Part shown: positions 17,225 to 26,013 of the stretch, one piece after another | Numbering within the stretch: the stretch's first letter is position 1 | How the letters are laid out: every line of letters begins with the position of its first letter | Origin: Microcaldota archaeon | GTDB lineage: Archaea > Micrarchaeota > Micrarchaeia > Micrarchaeales > Micrarchaeaceae | Direction: 5' to 3' | Length of the DNA: 64,000 nt | Assembly: GCA_021816885.1 (NCBI GenBank) | Contig: JAKAWS010000001.1 | Span: 34,004 to 98,003, forward strand | The notes under the pieces: generated by a model | Told to the model about the DNA's origin: nothing | The model's input: only the letters and a program-made list of their open reading frames with translations | The model's database searches: none | Translations under genes and position numbers: made by a program

Positions 17225-18137
17225 CTTAAAGGATCTGGACCCGCATGAGATGAACGACTGGTGCCCTGGCTGCGGAGATAATGGAATCTTGGCAGCGCTA
17301 AAGAACACGATAGTCAACCTGAACCTTGATCCCCACAAGATGGTCGTGGTGTCTGGAATCGGCTGTTCATCAAAACTACCCAACTTTATAAATACTAACG
17401 GAGTGCATACGCTCCACGGAAGGCCGATACCTTTTGCGGAAGGGATAAAATTGGCGAACCCCGACCTTACAGTCGTCATAGACAGCGGAGATGGCGATAC
17501 ATACGGGATAGGGATGGGCCATTTTATAAGCGCAGGAAGAAGAAATGTTGACATAAAGCTCTTTGTGCACGACAATGGCGTATACTCTCTTACAAAAGGG
17601 CAGGCAAGCCCAACGCTTCCAGAAAACAGAAAGGTAAAAGGCATACCAGAACCAAACATAAACGGGGCAATAAACCCGCTGCAGTTGGCTCTTTTCTCAG
17701 GATACACATTCATTGCCAGAACGACAAGCTATAACATCAAAGAGCAGGTCGACCTTATGTCTAAGGCGATAAAGCACAAGGGACTGGCGCTTGTAGATAT
17801 ATTGCAAGGATGTCCGACCTACAATTCAGAGTTTACCTCTTCGCAATGGTTCCTACAGCATACAAAGCCTTTGCCGCAGACATATGATCCGCTGGTAAAA
17901 AACCCCGCAGACATGCGAGAGGTAAAACAGAAGAAGAAGGACGCACTCTCGATGATGATGGAAGACGACGATATGAGTATACATACAGGAGTATTCTTCC
18001 AATGGGAGAATCCAGACACATTCGAGAACAGATTGCAGAACAGGGGCATACCATCTCCGTTGAGCCAGCAGATAGCCGATAAAGACAACAATAGCACTAT
18101 AGACCTGGCAAAGACGTTAGGTTCTCTTATCGTCTGA
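17214..18137 (+). CDS. korB: 2-oxoacid:ferredoxin oxidoreductase, beta subunit
   Basis: The thiamine-diphosphate subunit of the preceding enzyme. NDWCPGCGDNGIL is the signature near residue 17; GIGCSSKLP, HTLHGRPIPFAEG and the ThDP/Mg motif DSGDGDTYGIGMGH followed by DNGVYSLTKGQASPT complete the active site. 307 residues is normal. Only one Cys pair of the cluster-type motif is obvious, as in the aerobic archaeal two-subunit enzymes. The 3' end overlaps the end of the opposing nth gene by 21 bases. Confidence 0.94.
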   Translation: MTISLKDLDPHEMNDWCPGCGDNGILAALKNTIVNLNLDPHKMVVVSGIGCSSKLPNFINTNGVHTLHGRPIPFAEGIKLANPDLTVVIDSGDGDTYGIGMGHFISAGRRNVDIKLFVHDNGVYSLTKGQASPTLPENRKVKGIPEPNINGAINPLQLALFSGYTFIARTTSYNIKEQVDLMSKAIKHKGLALVDILQGCPTYNSEFTSSQWFLQHTKPLPQTYDPLVKNPADMREVKQKKKDALSMMMEDDDMSIHTGVFFQWENPDTFENRLQNRGIPSPLSQQIADKDNNSTIDLAKTLGSLIV

Positions 18138-18791
18138 CGGAGCCTCGCTCGAAGGGCATATTCCGTTAAGCACGCATTCAGAACAGCACTTCTTACGGGC
18201 AGTGCACACATCCCTCCCAAGGGCAATGAAGAGGTGTGTGATGTCTCCCCAATCCTTTCTGTCGATTGTTTTCATGAGTTCTTTTTCTATTATGACAGGA
18301 TTTCTGGAGCTTGTCAGTCCCAATCTGTTCGCGACCGTCATACAGTGCGTATCTATGGCTATTCCCTCCTTCTTTCCAAAAGCGTTGAAAAGGACGACAT
18401 TAGCGGTCTTTCTGCCAACTCCGGGCAACCCCACCAGCTCGCTCATCTGTTCCGGCACTCGTCCGTCGAATTTTTTGACTATTATCTTTGCAGCTCTTAT
18501 TATGTTCTTCGATTTAGACCTATAAAGTCCGATAGACTTTGTATATTTGTATAGGTCGCTAGGCCTTGCCATGGAAATTCCAGAAACACTCCCAAAGCGC
18601 GCGAAAAGCGCCGGCGTTATCATGTTCACAGATGCATCTGTCGATTGGGCCGAGAGAACTGTGCATACAAGCAGCTCCCACGGGTCCTTAAATTTCAATG
18701 AGGTGTGCATCTCTCTCCTATACCTTCTTTTAAGCAGCTTCAGGACTTCTGCAGCATACCTCCTCCTTTCATCTCCATCCATTACGAACAT
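18117..18791 (-). CDS. nth: Endonuclease III (DNA glycosylase/AP lyase)
   Basis: Removes oxidised pyrimidines and nicks at abasic sites. The helix-hairpin-helix LVGLPGVGRKTANVVL contains the catalytic Lys, IDTHCMTVANRLG the catalytic Asp, and the C-terminus holds a complete [4Fe-4S] set with spacing C-x6-C-x2-C-x5-C. About 224 residues, normal for the family. A second Met three codons in (MDGDERRR) is an equally good start. Divergent from EndoQ with 47 bases between, so two base-damage nucleases share a promoter region. Confidence 0.95.
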   Translation of the reverse strand: MFVMDGDERRRYAAEVLKLLKRRYRREMHTSLKFKDPWELLVCTVLSAQSTDASVNMITPALFARFGSVSGISMARPSDLYKYTKSIGLYRSKSKNIIRAAKIIVKKFDGRVPEQMSELVGLPGVGRKTANVVLFNAFGKKEGIAIDTHCMTVANRLGLTSSRNPVIIEKELMKTIDRKDWGDITHLFIALGRDVCTARKKCCSECVLNGICPSSEAPSDDKRT

Positions 18792-18838
18792 TAATGATTT
18801 TAGGGAAAAGATTTAATTCTGTGGTGTAAATCACAATC

Positions 18839-20092
18839 ATGGCGCTTGCCGATCTGCATATACATTCAAGGTTTGCCATGGCGTGCAGTGATAGCATAAC
18901 TATAAGGTCGCTGGCACAGACAGCGACAAGGAAGGGCATAAGTATAATAGGTACGGGAGACATACTCCATGGGAAGTGGATAAATGAGGCGGAAGAGGAG
19001 CTAGAGGCGACAGGGAAAGGTGTATACAGGTTAAAAGGTATGGCACAATCGCCATTGTTCATACCCAGCGCAGAAGTGTCTACTGTCTTCTATGATGAGG
19101 GAAAAGCAAGGAAGATACATAACTGCATATTGCTTCCCGATATAGAGTCGGCGAAGAGCCTGCGCGCAGTTCTCTCCAAATACGGGTCGATGGACTCAGA
19201 TGGCCGCCCGACAATAAACGCAAGTGCGGCCGAATTCGTAGAACTCCTATTCGAGACAGAACCAAACGCGTTTGTGTTCCCTGCACACATCTGGACGCCA
19301 TACTTCGGAGCGCTGGGCAGCATATCTGGATATGATTCGATAAAAGATGCATACAAGGACCAGGCGAAGAGAATACATGCGATAGAGACGGGGCTCAGCA
19401 GCGATCCGCCGATGAACTGGCTGATAAAGGAGATGGACAGCATGGCCCTCATATCAAATAGCGATATGCACTCGTTGATGAATATGGGTAGAGAGGTCAA
19501 CAACCTTGACATCGATATAGGCGATGCTGAGTATAGCGACATTATCAAATCAATTTCCGGAAGGGATTCAGAAGGCCTTCTGAGCACAATAGAGTTTTAT
19601 CCAGAAGAGGGGAAGTACCACTACGATGGCCATCGGGATTGCCATTTCTCTGTTGATCCGCTTACAGAACACATACAAAACTGCAGGATATGCGGAAAGC
19701 CACTGGTAAGAGGCGTGCTACACAGGGTGGCGGATTTGTCGGGAAGGGCAGCGGGATACAAGCCGGCAAACGGCAAACCATACATACATTTGATACCTCT
19801 CGTAGAATTGATATCCCATTCTCTGGGCAAGGGGAAGTACACCAAATCCGTAGTAGAGGCATACAATTCGCTTGTAGGGGAGCTGTCAACGGAGTTCAAT
19901 GTGCTGATAAACGCAAAAAAGGATGAGATATCCGTGGCAGCTGGAGAAGAGATAGCGGATGCGGTAATGCTAATGAGAGAAGGAAAGATAACGATAACTC
20001 CCGGTTATGCAGGGGTATTCGGGAAGATAGATATAACAGGCGCACCACCAGAAACACGAAAACCGAAGCAACGCGGACTAGACGACTTCTGA
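18839..20092 (+). CDS. Endonuclease Q (PHP-domain, deaminated-DNA nuclease)
   Basis: Cuts DNA 5' of uracil, hypoxanthine or abasic sites. The PHP metal site is visible: ADLHIHSRFA at residue 4, GTGDILHGKW, FVFPAHIWTPYFG, and ISNSDMHS. Around residue 260-300 a zinc-finger-like segment (HRDC... CRICGKPL... LHRVADLSGR) and a C-terminal helical domain follow, as in the Pyrococcus enzyme; 417 residues fits. The protein ends in QRGLDDF, which fits a PCNA-interacting box (Q-x-x-L-x-x-F), placing EndoQ at the replication clamp. Paired divergently with endonuclease III. Confidence 0.88.
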   Translation: MALADLHIHSRFAMACSDSITIRSLAQTATRKGISIIGTGDILHGKWINEAEEELEATGKGVYRLKGMAQSPLFIPSAEVSTVFYDEGKARKIHNCILLPDIESAKSLRAVLSKYGSMDSDGRPTINASAAEFVELLFETEPNAFVFPAHIWTPYFGALGSISGYDSIKDAYKDQAKRIHAIETGLSSDPPMNWLIKEMDSMALISNSDMHSLMNMGREVNNLDIDIGDAEYSDIIKSISGRDSEGLLSTIEFYPEEGKYHYDGHRDCHFSVDPLTEHIQNCRICGKPLVRGVLHRVADLSGRAAGYKPANGKPYIHLIPLVELISHSLGKGKYTKSVVEAYNSLVGELSTEFNVLINAKKDEISVAAGEEIADAVMLMREGKITITPGYAGVFGKIDITGAPPETRKPKQRGLDDF

Positions 20093-20159
20093 TCAAAAAG
20101 ACAATTGGGATAGGGCAGAAAACTACATTGATTAAGGGCATAACCGATGCAGCGCTAAG

Positions 20160-20169
20160 TATTATATAT
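20160..20169 (+). promoter_or_regulatory. TATA box for the AhpC-type peroxiredoxin
   Basis: tattatatat lies 30-39 bases before the ATG at 20199, implying a short leader of about ten bases. Confidence 0.5.
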
Positions 20170-20198
20170 CTCTTTACACATAAATAAACGGTGTTAAC

Positions 20199-20795
20199 AT
20201 GCAGAGTTCAGTATCAATAGGCGAAAAAGCGCCAGAGTTCAAATTAAAGGCATACTTTCCAAAAGATGATAAAATAGTAGAGTTAGAGATACCGAAGAAT
20301 GATGGAAAATGGAAGATACTCACGTTCTATCCGGGAGATTTCACTTTCGTATGCGCAACTGATATCGAGGCATTCATGGAGCTAAAGGTACAGTTCGAAA
20401 ATAACGGCGCAGAGATTTACGCGATAAGCACTGACAGCGTCTTCTCCCATAAGGGGTGGGCACAAACGTCGCCGAGAGTCAGCAAAAGCACAATTCCTAT
20501 GATTGACGACTACAAGAAAGTGATAACATCGGCTTATGGTTTCTTAAACGAAGAGAGCGGTGCTGCAAGAAGGGGCATAGCAATAATAGATCCAGAAGGA
20601 AAACTACAGTACTTTTCTGTATTTAATGACGCTTTGGGCAAGGACGCAGAACACATATACACTGCATTTATGGCCTTAAAGAAAATAGCAGAGACAAAGC
20701 CGGAGGATGGTCACATATGTGCGATACCGGCAAACTGGAGAATCGGAAAAGATTCTCTCAGCATAGACACGGTAAAAGATATAGGCAAACTCTGA
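20199..20795 (+). CDS. ahpC: AhpC/Prx-type 2-Cys peroxiredoxin
   Basis: Thiol peroxidase that reduces H2O2 and organic peroxides. FTFVCATDIEAF (residue ~50) has the peroxidatic Cys and a Thr; the resolving Cys is in EDGHICAIPANW near 170. 198 residues matches bacterial-type AhpC rather than the longer archaeal Prx6-like form. No reductase is adjacent. Own TATA box; monocistronic. Confidence 0.95.
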   Translation: MQSSVSIGEKAPEFKLKAYFPKDDKIVELEIPKNDGKWKILTFYPGDFTFVCATDIEAFMELKVQFENNGAEIYAISTDSVFSHKGWAQTSPRVSKSTIPMIDDYKKVITSAYGFLNEESGAARRGIAIIDPEGKLQYFSVFNDALGKDAEHIYTAFMALKKIAETKPEDGHICAIPANWRIGKDSLSIDTVKDIGKL

Positions 20796-20826
20796 CCTTC
20801 TGACCTTATTAAGTCGACCCCATTAG

Positions 20827-20836
20827 TATTATATAC
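20827..20836 (+). promoter_or_regulatory. TATA box for the uL30 gene cluster
   Basis: tattatatac lies 44 bases upstream of the uL30 ATG at 20880. It implies that uL30-uL15-glycosyltransferase starts a fresh transcript here, not the tail of a longer ribosomal operon. Confidence 0.4.
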
Positions 20837-20879
20837 CTTGCTGAAATAATACATCAAGTCAACAGAAAGTCGTGTCTTT

Positions 20880-21287
20880 ATGGAAAATAACAAATTGCTC
20901 GCAGTAGTTAGGATAAGGGGCAGAGTCGGAGTCAGAAAAGACATAGCTGAAACGCTCGAAAGGCTAAGGTTGAAGAGAGTCAACAATTGCGTCATCATCA
21001 AGCCTACGCCGTCTTACACTGGCATGTTGAACAGCTGCATAAACTATGTGACATACGGAGAGATAGACGATGATACGCTAAACAGTCTACTAGAAAAGAA
21101 CGGGATAAAATCGGATTACAAGACACTGTCGGAGAGCGGACTGGCGAAAGAAGTGAGAGAGAAGCTGCCTTTCAGGTTGCACCCACCGAGAAGGGGATAC
21201 AAGAGCGTAAAGAAGAGCGTGAAGAACGGCGGATCGTTGGGTTATATGGGAGAAGGGATAAATTCGCTGATAAAGAGGATGGTCTGA
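20880..21287 (+). CDS. rpl30: Ribosomal protein uL30
   Basis: Large-subunit protein. LLAVVRIRGRVGVRKDIAETLERLRLKR and CVIIKPTPSYTGML are the family core; the longer archaeal form with a C-terminal extension (FRLHPPRRGYKSVKKS) is present, 135 residues. The stop codon overlaps the uL15 start (ATGA-type junction at 21287). uS5 and the rest of the spc operon are not upstream; instead ahpC is. Confidence 0.95.
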   Translation: MENNKLLAVVRIRGRVGVRKDIAETLERLRLKRVNNCVIIKPTPSYTGMLNSCINYVTYGEIDDDTLNSLLEKNGIKSDYKTLSESGLAKEVREKLPFRLHPPRRGYKSVKKSVKNGGSLGYMGEGINSLIKRMV

Positions 21288-21685
21288 TGGTAATAAGGAG
21301 AGAGAGAAGAAGTAGAAAACTTCACAGAACAAGGGTCTGGGGAGTAGGCAACAAGAAGAACGCGAGAGGCAAAGGCACAAGGGGAGGCGTAGGAAGAGCC
21401 GGTTGGAGAAAATCAAAATTTACCCAAATGACCGCAAAGCGTCCAGAGGAGATACGACAAAAAGGATTCTTCAGATACGGAAAAGAAAAGAAACTCGAGA
21501 TAACTCTGGACGGGATAAGCAGGATGGCAGAACAGAGTGGATCAAAAGAGCTAGATTTGGGTAGGCACAGCGTCCTAAGCAACGGCCGGATAAGCGAAGG
21601 TCTTACAATAAAGGCGCGCAAGTTCTCCGCAAAGGCCATAGAAAAAATAAATGCCGCAGGTGGAAAGGCGGTAAAAGAGGAATAA
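21287..21685 (+). CDS. rpl15: Ribosomal protein uL15
   Basis: 132 residues. The Gly/Arg-rich N-terminus (RTRVWGVGNKKNARGKGTRGG... GRAGWRKSKF) is the classic rRNA-binding extension of archaeal uL15, followed by the small globular part ending in INAAGGKAV. Translationally coupled to uL30. secY, the common next gene, is absent; a glycosyltransferase begins 5 bases on. Confidence 0.95.
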   Translation: MVIRRERRSRKLHRTRVWGVGNKKNARGKGTRGGVGRAGWRKSKFTQMTAKRPEEIRQKGFFRYGKEKKLEITLDGISRMAEQSGSKELDLGRHSVLSNGRISEGLTIKARKFSAKAIEKINAAGGKAVKEE

Positions 21686-21690
21686 GAGAT

Positions 21691-22878
21691 ATGCCAATAA
21701 AGAGAATGAAAATCTCGTTCTACACGGATACATACCTGCCGGCAGTCGATGGAGTAGTCAGTTCGATAAGGGAGTCCAAGCGGGAGCTAGAGTCTAGAGG
21801 GCATACGGTATTTCTTATAACGAGCGGAAATTCTGAAACAAGAAAGATGGCCGCAAGGGAAAAGAACATTATAGTGACACCAAGTATCCGATTCAAGAAA
21901 TATCCGCAGTATAACCTGTCCGTGCTCCCGTTCATAGACATAGCAAAGGTCAAGAGCATAAACTCAGATATAGTGCATGTGCACACCCCGTTTGTAATGG
22001 GCACGTATGGGATAATATCAGGAAGGATAAAGAATGTGCCGGTGGTATGGACATTCCACACGATGTTTATGGATAAAGAGACGATAAATCAATACGCTCC
22101 AGGGAGCGCAAAACTAAAGAAGTTCGTAAAGAAGCATTCATGGTCATATATAAAGTTCATCGCAAATAGGTGCGATACAGTGATAGCACCATCGAATGCG
22201 ATAAAACAGATGCTCAATAAAAAAGGAATAAAGAACACTGTGATAGTGCCCAGCGGAGTGGATACGAACAGGTTCAGAAGAGGGTGCAAAGGTTCGGCTG
22301 CCTTAAGAAAGAGGTTATTGGGAAGAGAAAAGGCGATTGTGCTATATGTTGGCAGATTAAGCAAAGAGAAGAATCTGGAAACTTTGCTCAAAGCGGCGAA
22401 ATTGCTCGAAGCGAAGCCTATACGGTTTGTGGTGGTGGGGGACGGGCCATACGCAGAGACTATAAGGAATAAAGCATCAAGGATGGGCTTGGTAAATGTG
22501 GTCTTTATTGGAAAAGTAATCAAAGAGCTGCCTAGCTATTACAACGCGGCAGATCTTTTGTGTCTACCATCGACGTTTGAGACCCAAGGGATAGTCTGTA
22601 TAGAGGCCATGGCCTGTGGAAAGCCAGTTGTCGGGGCTGACTATCTTGCCCTAAAAGAGATAATAAAAAACGGAAAAAACGGAGAGAGATTCCGGCCAAA
22701 AAACGCAAAAGACTGTGCAAGGAAAATAGAGAAGGTTATAAATAATATACGTTTATATAAAGAGTGTGAGTCCACAGCAAAGAGATACTCAATAAGCGTG
22801 GTTACGGACCAGCTTCTATCACTTTATGGCGACCTGATAAAGAGCAAGTCTGAGAAACCAACCTGGAAAAGGGGATAA
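21691..22878 (+). CDS. Glycosyltransferase family 4
   Basis: A GT-B fold transferase, 395 residues. N-terminal domain: ISFYTDTYLPAVDGVVSSI (acceptor/nucleotide-sugar loop), HVHTPFVMGTYG, VVWTFHTMF. C-terminal domain from about 200: VLYVGRLSKEKNLE, FVVVGDGPY, and PSTFETQGIVCIEAMACGKPVVG with the E-x7-E motif. It resembles enzymes that add mannose or glucose to lipid acceptors. Five bases after uL15, so it is probably cotranscribed with ribosomal genes, an odd pairing for a surface or lipid glycosylation enzyme. Confidence 0.9.
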   Translation: MPIKRMKISFYTDTYLPAVDGVVSSIRESKRELESRGHTVFLITSGNSETRKMAAREKNIIVTPSIRFKKYPQYNLSVLPFIDIAKVKSINSDIVHVHTPFVMGTYGIISGRIKNVPVVWTFHTMFMDKETINQYAPGSAKLKKFVKKHSWSYIKFIANRCDTVIAPSNAIKQMLNKKGIKNTVIVPSGVDTNRFRRGCKGSAALRKRLLGREKAIVLYVGRLSKEKNLETLLKAAKLLEAKPIRFVVVGDGPYAETIRNKASRMGLVNVVFIGKVIKELPSYYNAADLLCLPSTFETQGIVCIEAMACGKPVVGADYLALKEIIKNGKNGERFRPKNAKDCARKIEKVINNIRLYKECESTAKRYSISVVTDQLLSLYGDLIKSKSEKPTWKRG

Positions 22879-22927
22879 ACTGTCAGAAGAAAGAACGGAT
22901 AATGATATAATAACTCCAGCGCAGAGC

Positions 22928-23695
22928 GTGGAGAAGACCAGCGTCGCAGAACCCGAAGAGGCAAAAGAGAAGGTACACTCTCCCTCAGACCAGAATGCTA
23001 CCACAAAATCAAATGAAGGCAAACAGATACGCCATCCGGAAAGGGATGGGAGGCCATCGCTTGGAGAGGTAGTCAGAAACTCTAACAATCCCGAAGCGAA
23101 AAAGCTGAAGGAGGAGATAGACTCCCTAAGAAGGAAGAGGGACAAGCTTGTGGCTGACATGCATGCCTCAAGAAGGTCTCTGAACTACAAGAACGATGAG
23201 TATGCTGCACTTGCAAAGTTCCTGCAAAACGAGTCGAATAAACCCAACCAGTCAGAGATAATAAGGCTAAAGAAGATGAAGAACCGCCTGGAGTTTAGGC
23301 TTTCGACAGAGCCGAGAATGAGCCTTGAGACAGAGCGCGACCTTATAAGGAAAATAGACGAGGTGGGAAAGGAGCTCAGAGAAATGCTCAGGTATTCAGG
23401 CCTAGAGAGGAAGCAGAAACTTCTCAAGGGGGACATAGAGAGATATGCATCAAGGATAGAGGAGATAGCAAAGGAATTGGATAAGATGAACAATAGTTTC
23501 GATACAATGTATGCAGAGCTGAAGAAGACCCTTGGGATAAGCACTATGGAACAGAGGCATGGACAACAACGGCCCCGCCAGATATCCCAGGAGAAGAGAA
23601 AGCAGCCACCGACGCAGGAGATAAACCTAGAGGATATAGTGGTAATAAAGAGAAAGCCTGACAAGAACGCAAAAAAAGAAGGGCCGGAAGAATAA
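22928..23695 (+). CDS. Coiled-coil protein of unknown function
   Basis: About 255 residues, mostly charged. Residues ~60-190 are predicted long coiled-coil (KKLKEEIDSLRRKRDKLVADM, EEIAKELDKMNNSFDTMYAEL), flanked by a Pro/Ser/Glu-rich N-terminal part and a basic tail. No membrane segment or known domain. The start is uncertain: GTG at 22928 is the first conventional start, but the frame is open from 22841 and a CTG at 22880, preceded by ggggat, may be used. It follows the glycosyltransferase and may share its transcript. Confidence 0.6.
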   Translation: MEKTSVAEPEEAKEKVHSPSDQNATTKSNEGKQIRHPERDGRPSLGEVVRNSNNPEAKKLKEEIDSLRRKRDKLVADMHASRRSLNYKNDEYAALAKFLQNESNKPNQSEIIRLKKMKNRLEFRLSTEPRMSLETERDLIRKIDEVGKELREMLRYSGLERKQKLLKGDIERYASRIEEIAKELDKMNNSFDTMYAELKKTLGISTMEQRHGQQRPRQISQEKRKQPPTQEINLEDIVVIKRKPDKNAKKEGPEE

Positions 23696-23792
23696 CAAAG
23701 CACAAAAAAGATAACGGGCAAGCACAATAGGTGCGCGCAAATAATCGAAGATACAATACAAAAATACAAACAAGACAACCAGATGATAATAT

Positions 23793-25337
23793 ATGGAAAT
23801 AACATTTTTAGGAGCAGTAAACGAAGTAGGAAGGAGCTGTTTCCTCATAGAAGCGAAAAGGACAAAGATACTGCTTGATGCAGGGGTAAAGCTTGGAGAA
23901 AAGATAGATTACCCTGTGATAAAGGACGAGACGATACCAGAGATAGATGGAGTGGTCATAAGCCACGCGCATTTAGACCATTGCGGATTTCTTCCTCATT
24001 TGTACAGCAAGGGCTATTCGGGGACGGTATACGCAACAAAGCCGACGATAGAACTGATGCAGGTTCTTCTCAGCGACTATATCCGCGTATCTGAAACAAA
24101 AGGGCTCCAAAAGAACGTAGTGGGAAAGATAATGAAAAACTCAAGGATGCTTGAGTACAAACAGGAGATAAGGATAAAAGATCTGACTATAAGCCTCATA
24201 CCGGCGGGACACATACTCGGAAGTGCTCTCATAAAGGTAAGCGACGGGAGAGAATCTATAATATATACCGGCGACATAAACCTATCCAGGACAAAGCTAC
24301 TAAATCCGGCTGAGTTAAGGCAGCTCGAAGCTGATGCGCTCATAATGGAGAGCACCAACGGCGGAGAAGAGGATATAATGAGAACAGAGAAGGAAAACCT
24401 CAGCCTACTTACCGGGATAATAAACAATACTATACTGGGCGGAGGCAAGGTGCTAGTGCCAAGCTTTGCGACAGGCAGAGCCCAGGAGGTGCTGCTGATA
24501 CTGGATGACTATATGACATCAGGCAGAATTCCAAAAGTCCCGATATACATGGATGGGATGATAAATAAGATGCTCAGGATACACAGGCACAACATGGTAT
24601 ATTGCAGAAAGGAGTTGCAGATGAAGATACTAATGAGTGATTCGGATCCTTTCAAGAGCGAAAATTTCTTTGAGGTTAAGGGAAAGCCGGAGCGAAACAA
24701 GATAACAAGCTCGGACCAAAGTTCTATAATAGTGACAACCAGCGGCATGTTAAGCGGAGGGCCGGTGCTTTTCTACATGTCAAAATTAGCGAAAGACAAG
24801 ATGAATGTGATGATATTCGTAGGATATCAAGCGGAAGGGACTTTGGGCCGTACAATAAAGGAGGGCGAACGCGATGTAGAGATTGACGGAAAAAAGATAC
24901 ATATAAGCATGGAAGTAAAATATGTAAGGATATCCGGGCATGCAGACCGCAAGCAGTTAGAATCAATACCAGATAAGATAAAAGGCGTAAAGAAGATATT
25001 CGTGGTCCACGGGGATCCGGAAAGGTCAGAGTCGATAAGAAGCTTCCTATCAAAGAAGTACGACGCTATAATTCCTACGCTGGGCTCAAGGCACATGGTT
25101 ATAGAGCGCCATCACGCAGAGATTTCCAGGGAAGGGCACAAAGAGCACCTTCAGCAACACACGCCAATCCATCAGCACCACCAACCTACACAAATAGAGA
25201 GAGACACAGGAGATAGTCAAAAGAACGAGAGCCACAGACATGATGAAAGGATAGAACACGGAGAACATCATAATAGGGATGCGTACAGACTGCATTTCGA
25301 AGATAATGCGCACGGAATGGACGATAATCAGGTCTAA
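23793..25337 (+). CDS. Beta-CASP metallo-beta-lactamase ribonuclease (aCPSF2-like) with His-rich tail
   Basis: An RNA exo/endonuclease of the archaeal CPSF group. Metal motifs: SHAHLDHCGFLPHL, GHILGSALI, YTGDINLSRT. Beta-CASP motifs: IMESTNGG, VPSFATGRAQEVL, SGHADRKQL and VHGDPE. There is no N-terminal KH pair, so it belongs with aCPSF2/RNase J-like rather than aCPSF1. Residues ~435-514 are a low-complexity tail with about 18 histidines among Gln, Glu and Asp, unlike family members I know. The tail may bind metals or respond to pH. Maturation or 5' decay of RNA is the likely role. Confidence 0.9.
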   Translation: MEITFLGAVNEVGRSCFLIEAKRTKILLDAGVKLGEKIDYPVIKDETIPEIDGVVISHAHLDHCGFLPHLYSKGYSGTVYATKPTIELMQVLLSDYIRVSETKGLQKNVVGKIMKNSRMLEYKQEIRIKDLTISLIPAGHILGSALIKVSDGRESIIYTGDINLSRTKLLNPAELRQLEADALIMESTNGGEEDIMRTEKENLSLLTGIINNTILGGGKVLVPSFATGRAQEVLLILDDYMTSGRIPKVPIYMDGMINKMLRIHRHNMVYCRKELQMKILMSDSDPFKSENFFEVKGKPERNKITSSDQSSIIVTTSGMLSGGPVLFYMSKLAKDKMNVMIFVGYQAEGTLGRTIKEGERDVEIDGKKIHISMEVKYVRISGHADRKQLESIPDKIKGVKKIFVVHGDPERSESIRSFLSKKYDAIIPTLGSRHMVIERHHAEISREGHKEHLQQHTPIHQHHQPTQIERDTGDSQKNESHRHDERIEHGEHHNRDAYRLHFEDNAHGMDDNQV

Positions 25338-25384
25338 TACCCTGTCTTCTAAATCAGAAATGATGCGCCACGGCGTTTAGATAA

Positions 25385-25395
25385 GGTTTAAATAG
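25385..25395 (+). promoter_or_regulatory. TATA box for the small basic protein gene and tRNA-Ala
   Basis: ggtttaaatag is centred about 36 bases upstream of the ATG at 25426. As tRNA-Ala starts one base after that gene's stop codon, this may drive both. Confidence 0.4.
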
Positions 25396-25425
25396 GGCTC
25401 AGATTAAATCCCTAATGGTAAGGGC

Positions 25426-25803
25426 ATGGCAAAGAAACCTGGAAAGATGAAAAAGAGCGAGATAAAGGCAGAGATGGAAGCAATAAAAAAGTTGAAGAGC
25501 GTCGCCTCTATACTGAACGCTGATGAGATAGAGAACGCGTTTCTTTTAGGTTCGAGCAGCACTTCAGAAGGTATGGACGACAGCGTGGCAGGTGATGTCC
25601 TTAACAGCTTGCACGGAAAGAACATCGGGGTAGAACGGCTCGAAAAGATGGAGGCAGATGGTGAAAGGAAGATGCGGAGGAGAGAGCCGTCGGAAAACAC
25701 AAAACGGCATATGGCACACAAGGCAGTAGGAAAAACGGTATCTGCCCAAAAGAAGAAAAAGCAGTCAGCGAAAAGTTCCGCAAAGAAGCGTAAAAGAAAG
25801 TAA
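25426..25803 (+). CDS. Small Lys-rich protein of unknown function
   Basis: 125 residues in three parts: a charged N-terminal helix (MKKSEIKAEMEAIKKLKSV), an acidic/polar middle (about 35-70), and a very basic C-terminal third ending in KKKKQSAKSSAKKRKRK that resembles nucleic-acid-binding tails of archaeal chromatin or ribosome-associated proteins. I recognise no domain. One base separates its stop codon from tRNA-Ala. Confidence 0.6.
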   Translation: MAKKPGKMKKSEIKAEMEAIKKLKSVASILNADEIENAFLLGSSSTSEGMDDSVAGDVLNSLHGKNIGVERLEKMEADGERKMRRREPSENTKRHMAHKAVGKTVSAQKKKKQSAKSSAKKRKRK

Positions 25804-25804
25804 A

Positions 25805-25896
25805 GGGCTCATGGCTCAGGAGTAGAGCGCCCGCTTTGCAAACTCAGAAGAGCTCAAAAGAGCGGGAGGCCGCGGGTGCGAATCCCGCTGAGTCCA
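25805..25896 (+). tRNA. tRNA-Ala (anticodon TGC) with a 20-nt intron
   Basis: Acceptor GGGCTCA/TGAGTCC includes the G3-U70 pair that marks alanine tRNAs. D stem GCTC/GAGC, anticodon stem CCCGC/GCGGG, T arm GCGGG-TGCGAAT-CCCGC. The anticodon is at 25837-25839. The intron (25841-25860) sits at the canonical site after position 37 and needs splicing endonuclease and a ligase; RtcB is at 50479-51915. Without it the tRNA is 72 nt. CCA not encoded. The 5' end is one base after the preceding stop codon. Confidence 0.95.
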
Positions 25897-25899
25897 CAA

Positions 25900-25918
25900 A
25901 ACTTCTCGAGAAGAAGTT
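25900..25918. terminator. Hairpin just after tRNA-Ala
   Basis: Arms aacttct and agaagtt enclose a 5-base loop, starting four bases after the tRNA. No T run follows, so a processing signal is as likely as a terminator. Confidence 0.25.
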
Positions 25919-26013
25919 CTATCAAGAATAGGGAGGTAGAACGCGGCGGCAAGTTTGAGTTATCGAAGTATCTGACCATTCCTCTACATTACCTAAAACG
26001 AGTTCAGAAACAC

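Noticed and set aside
25897..25960. Second tRNA directly after tRNA-Ala
   Set aside because: The hairpin there has no cloverleaf arms or acceptor pairing.
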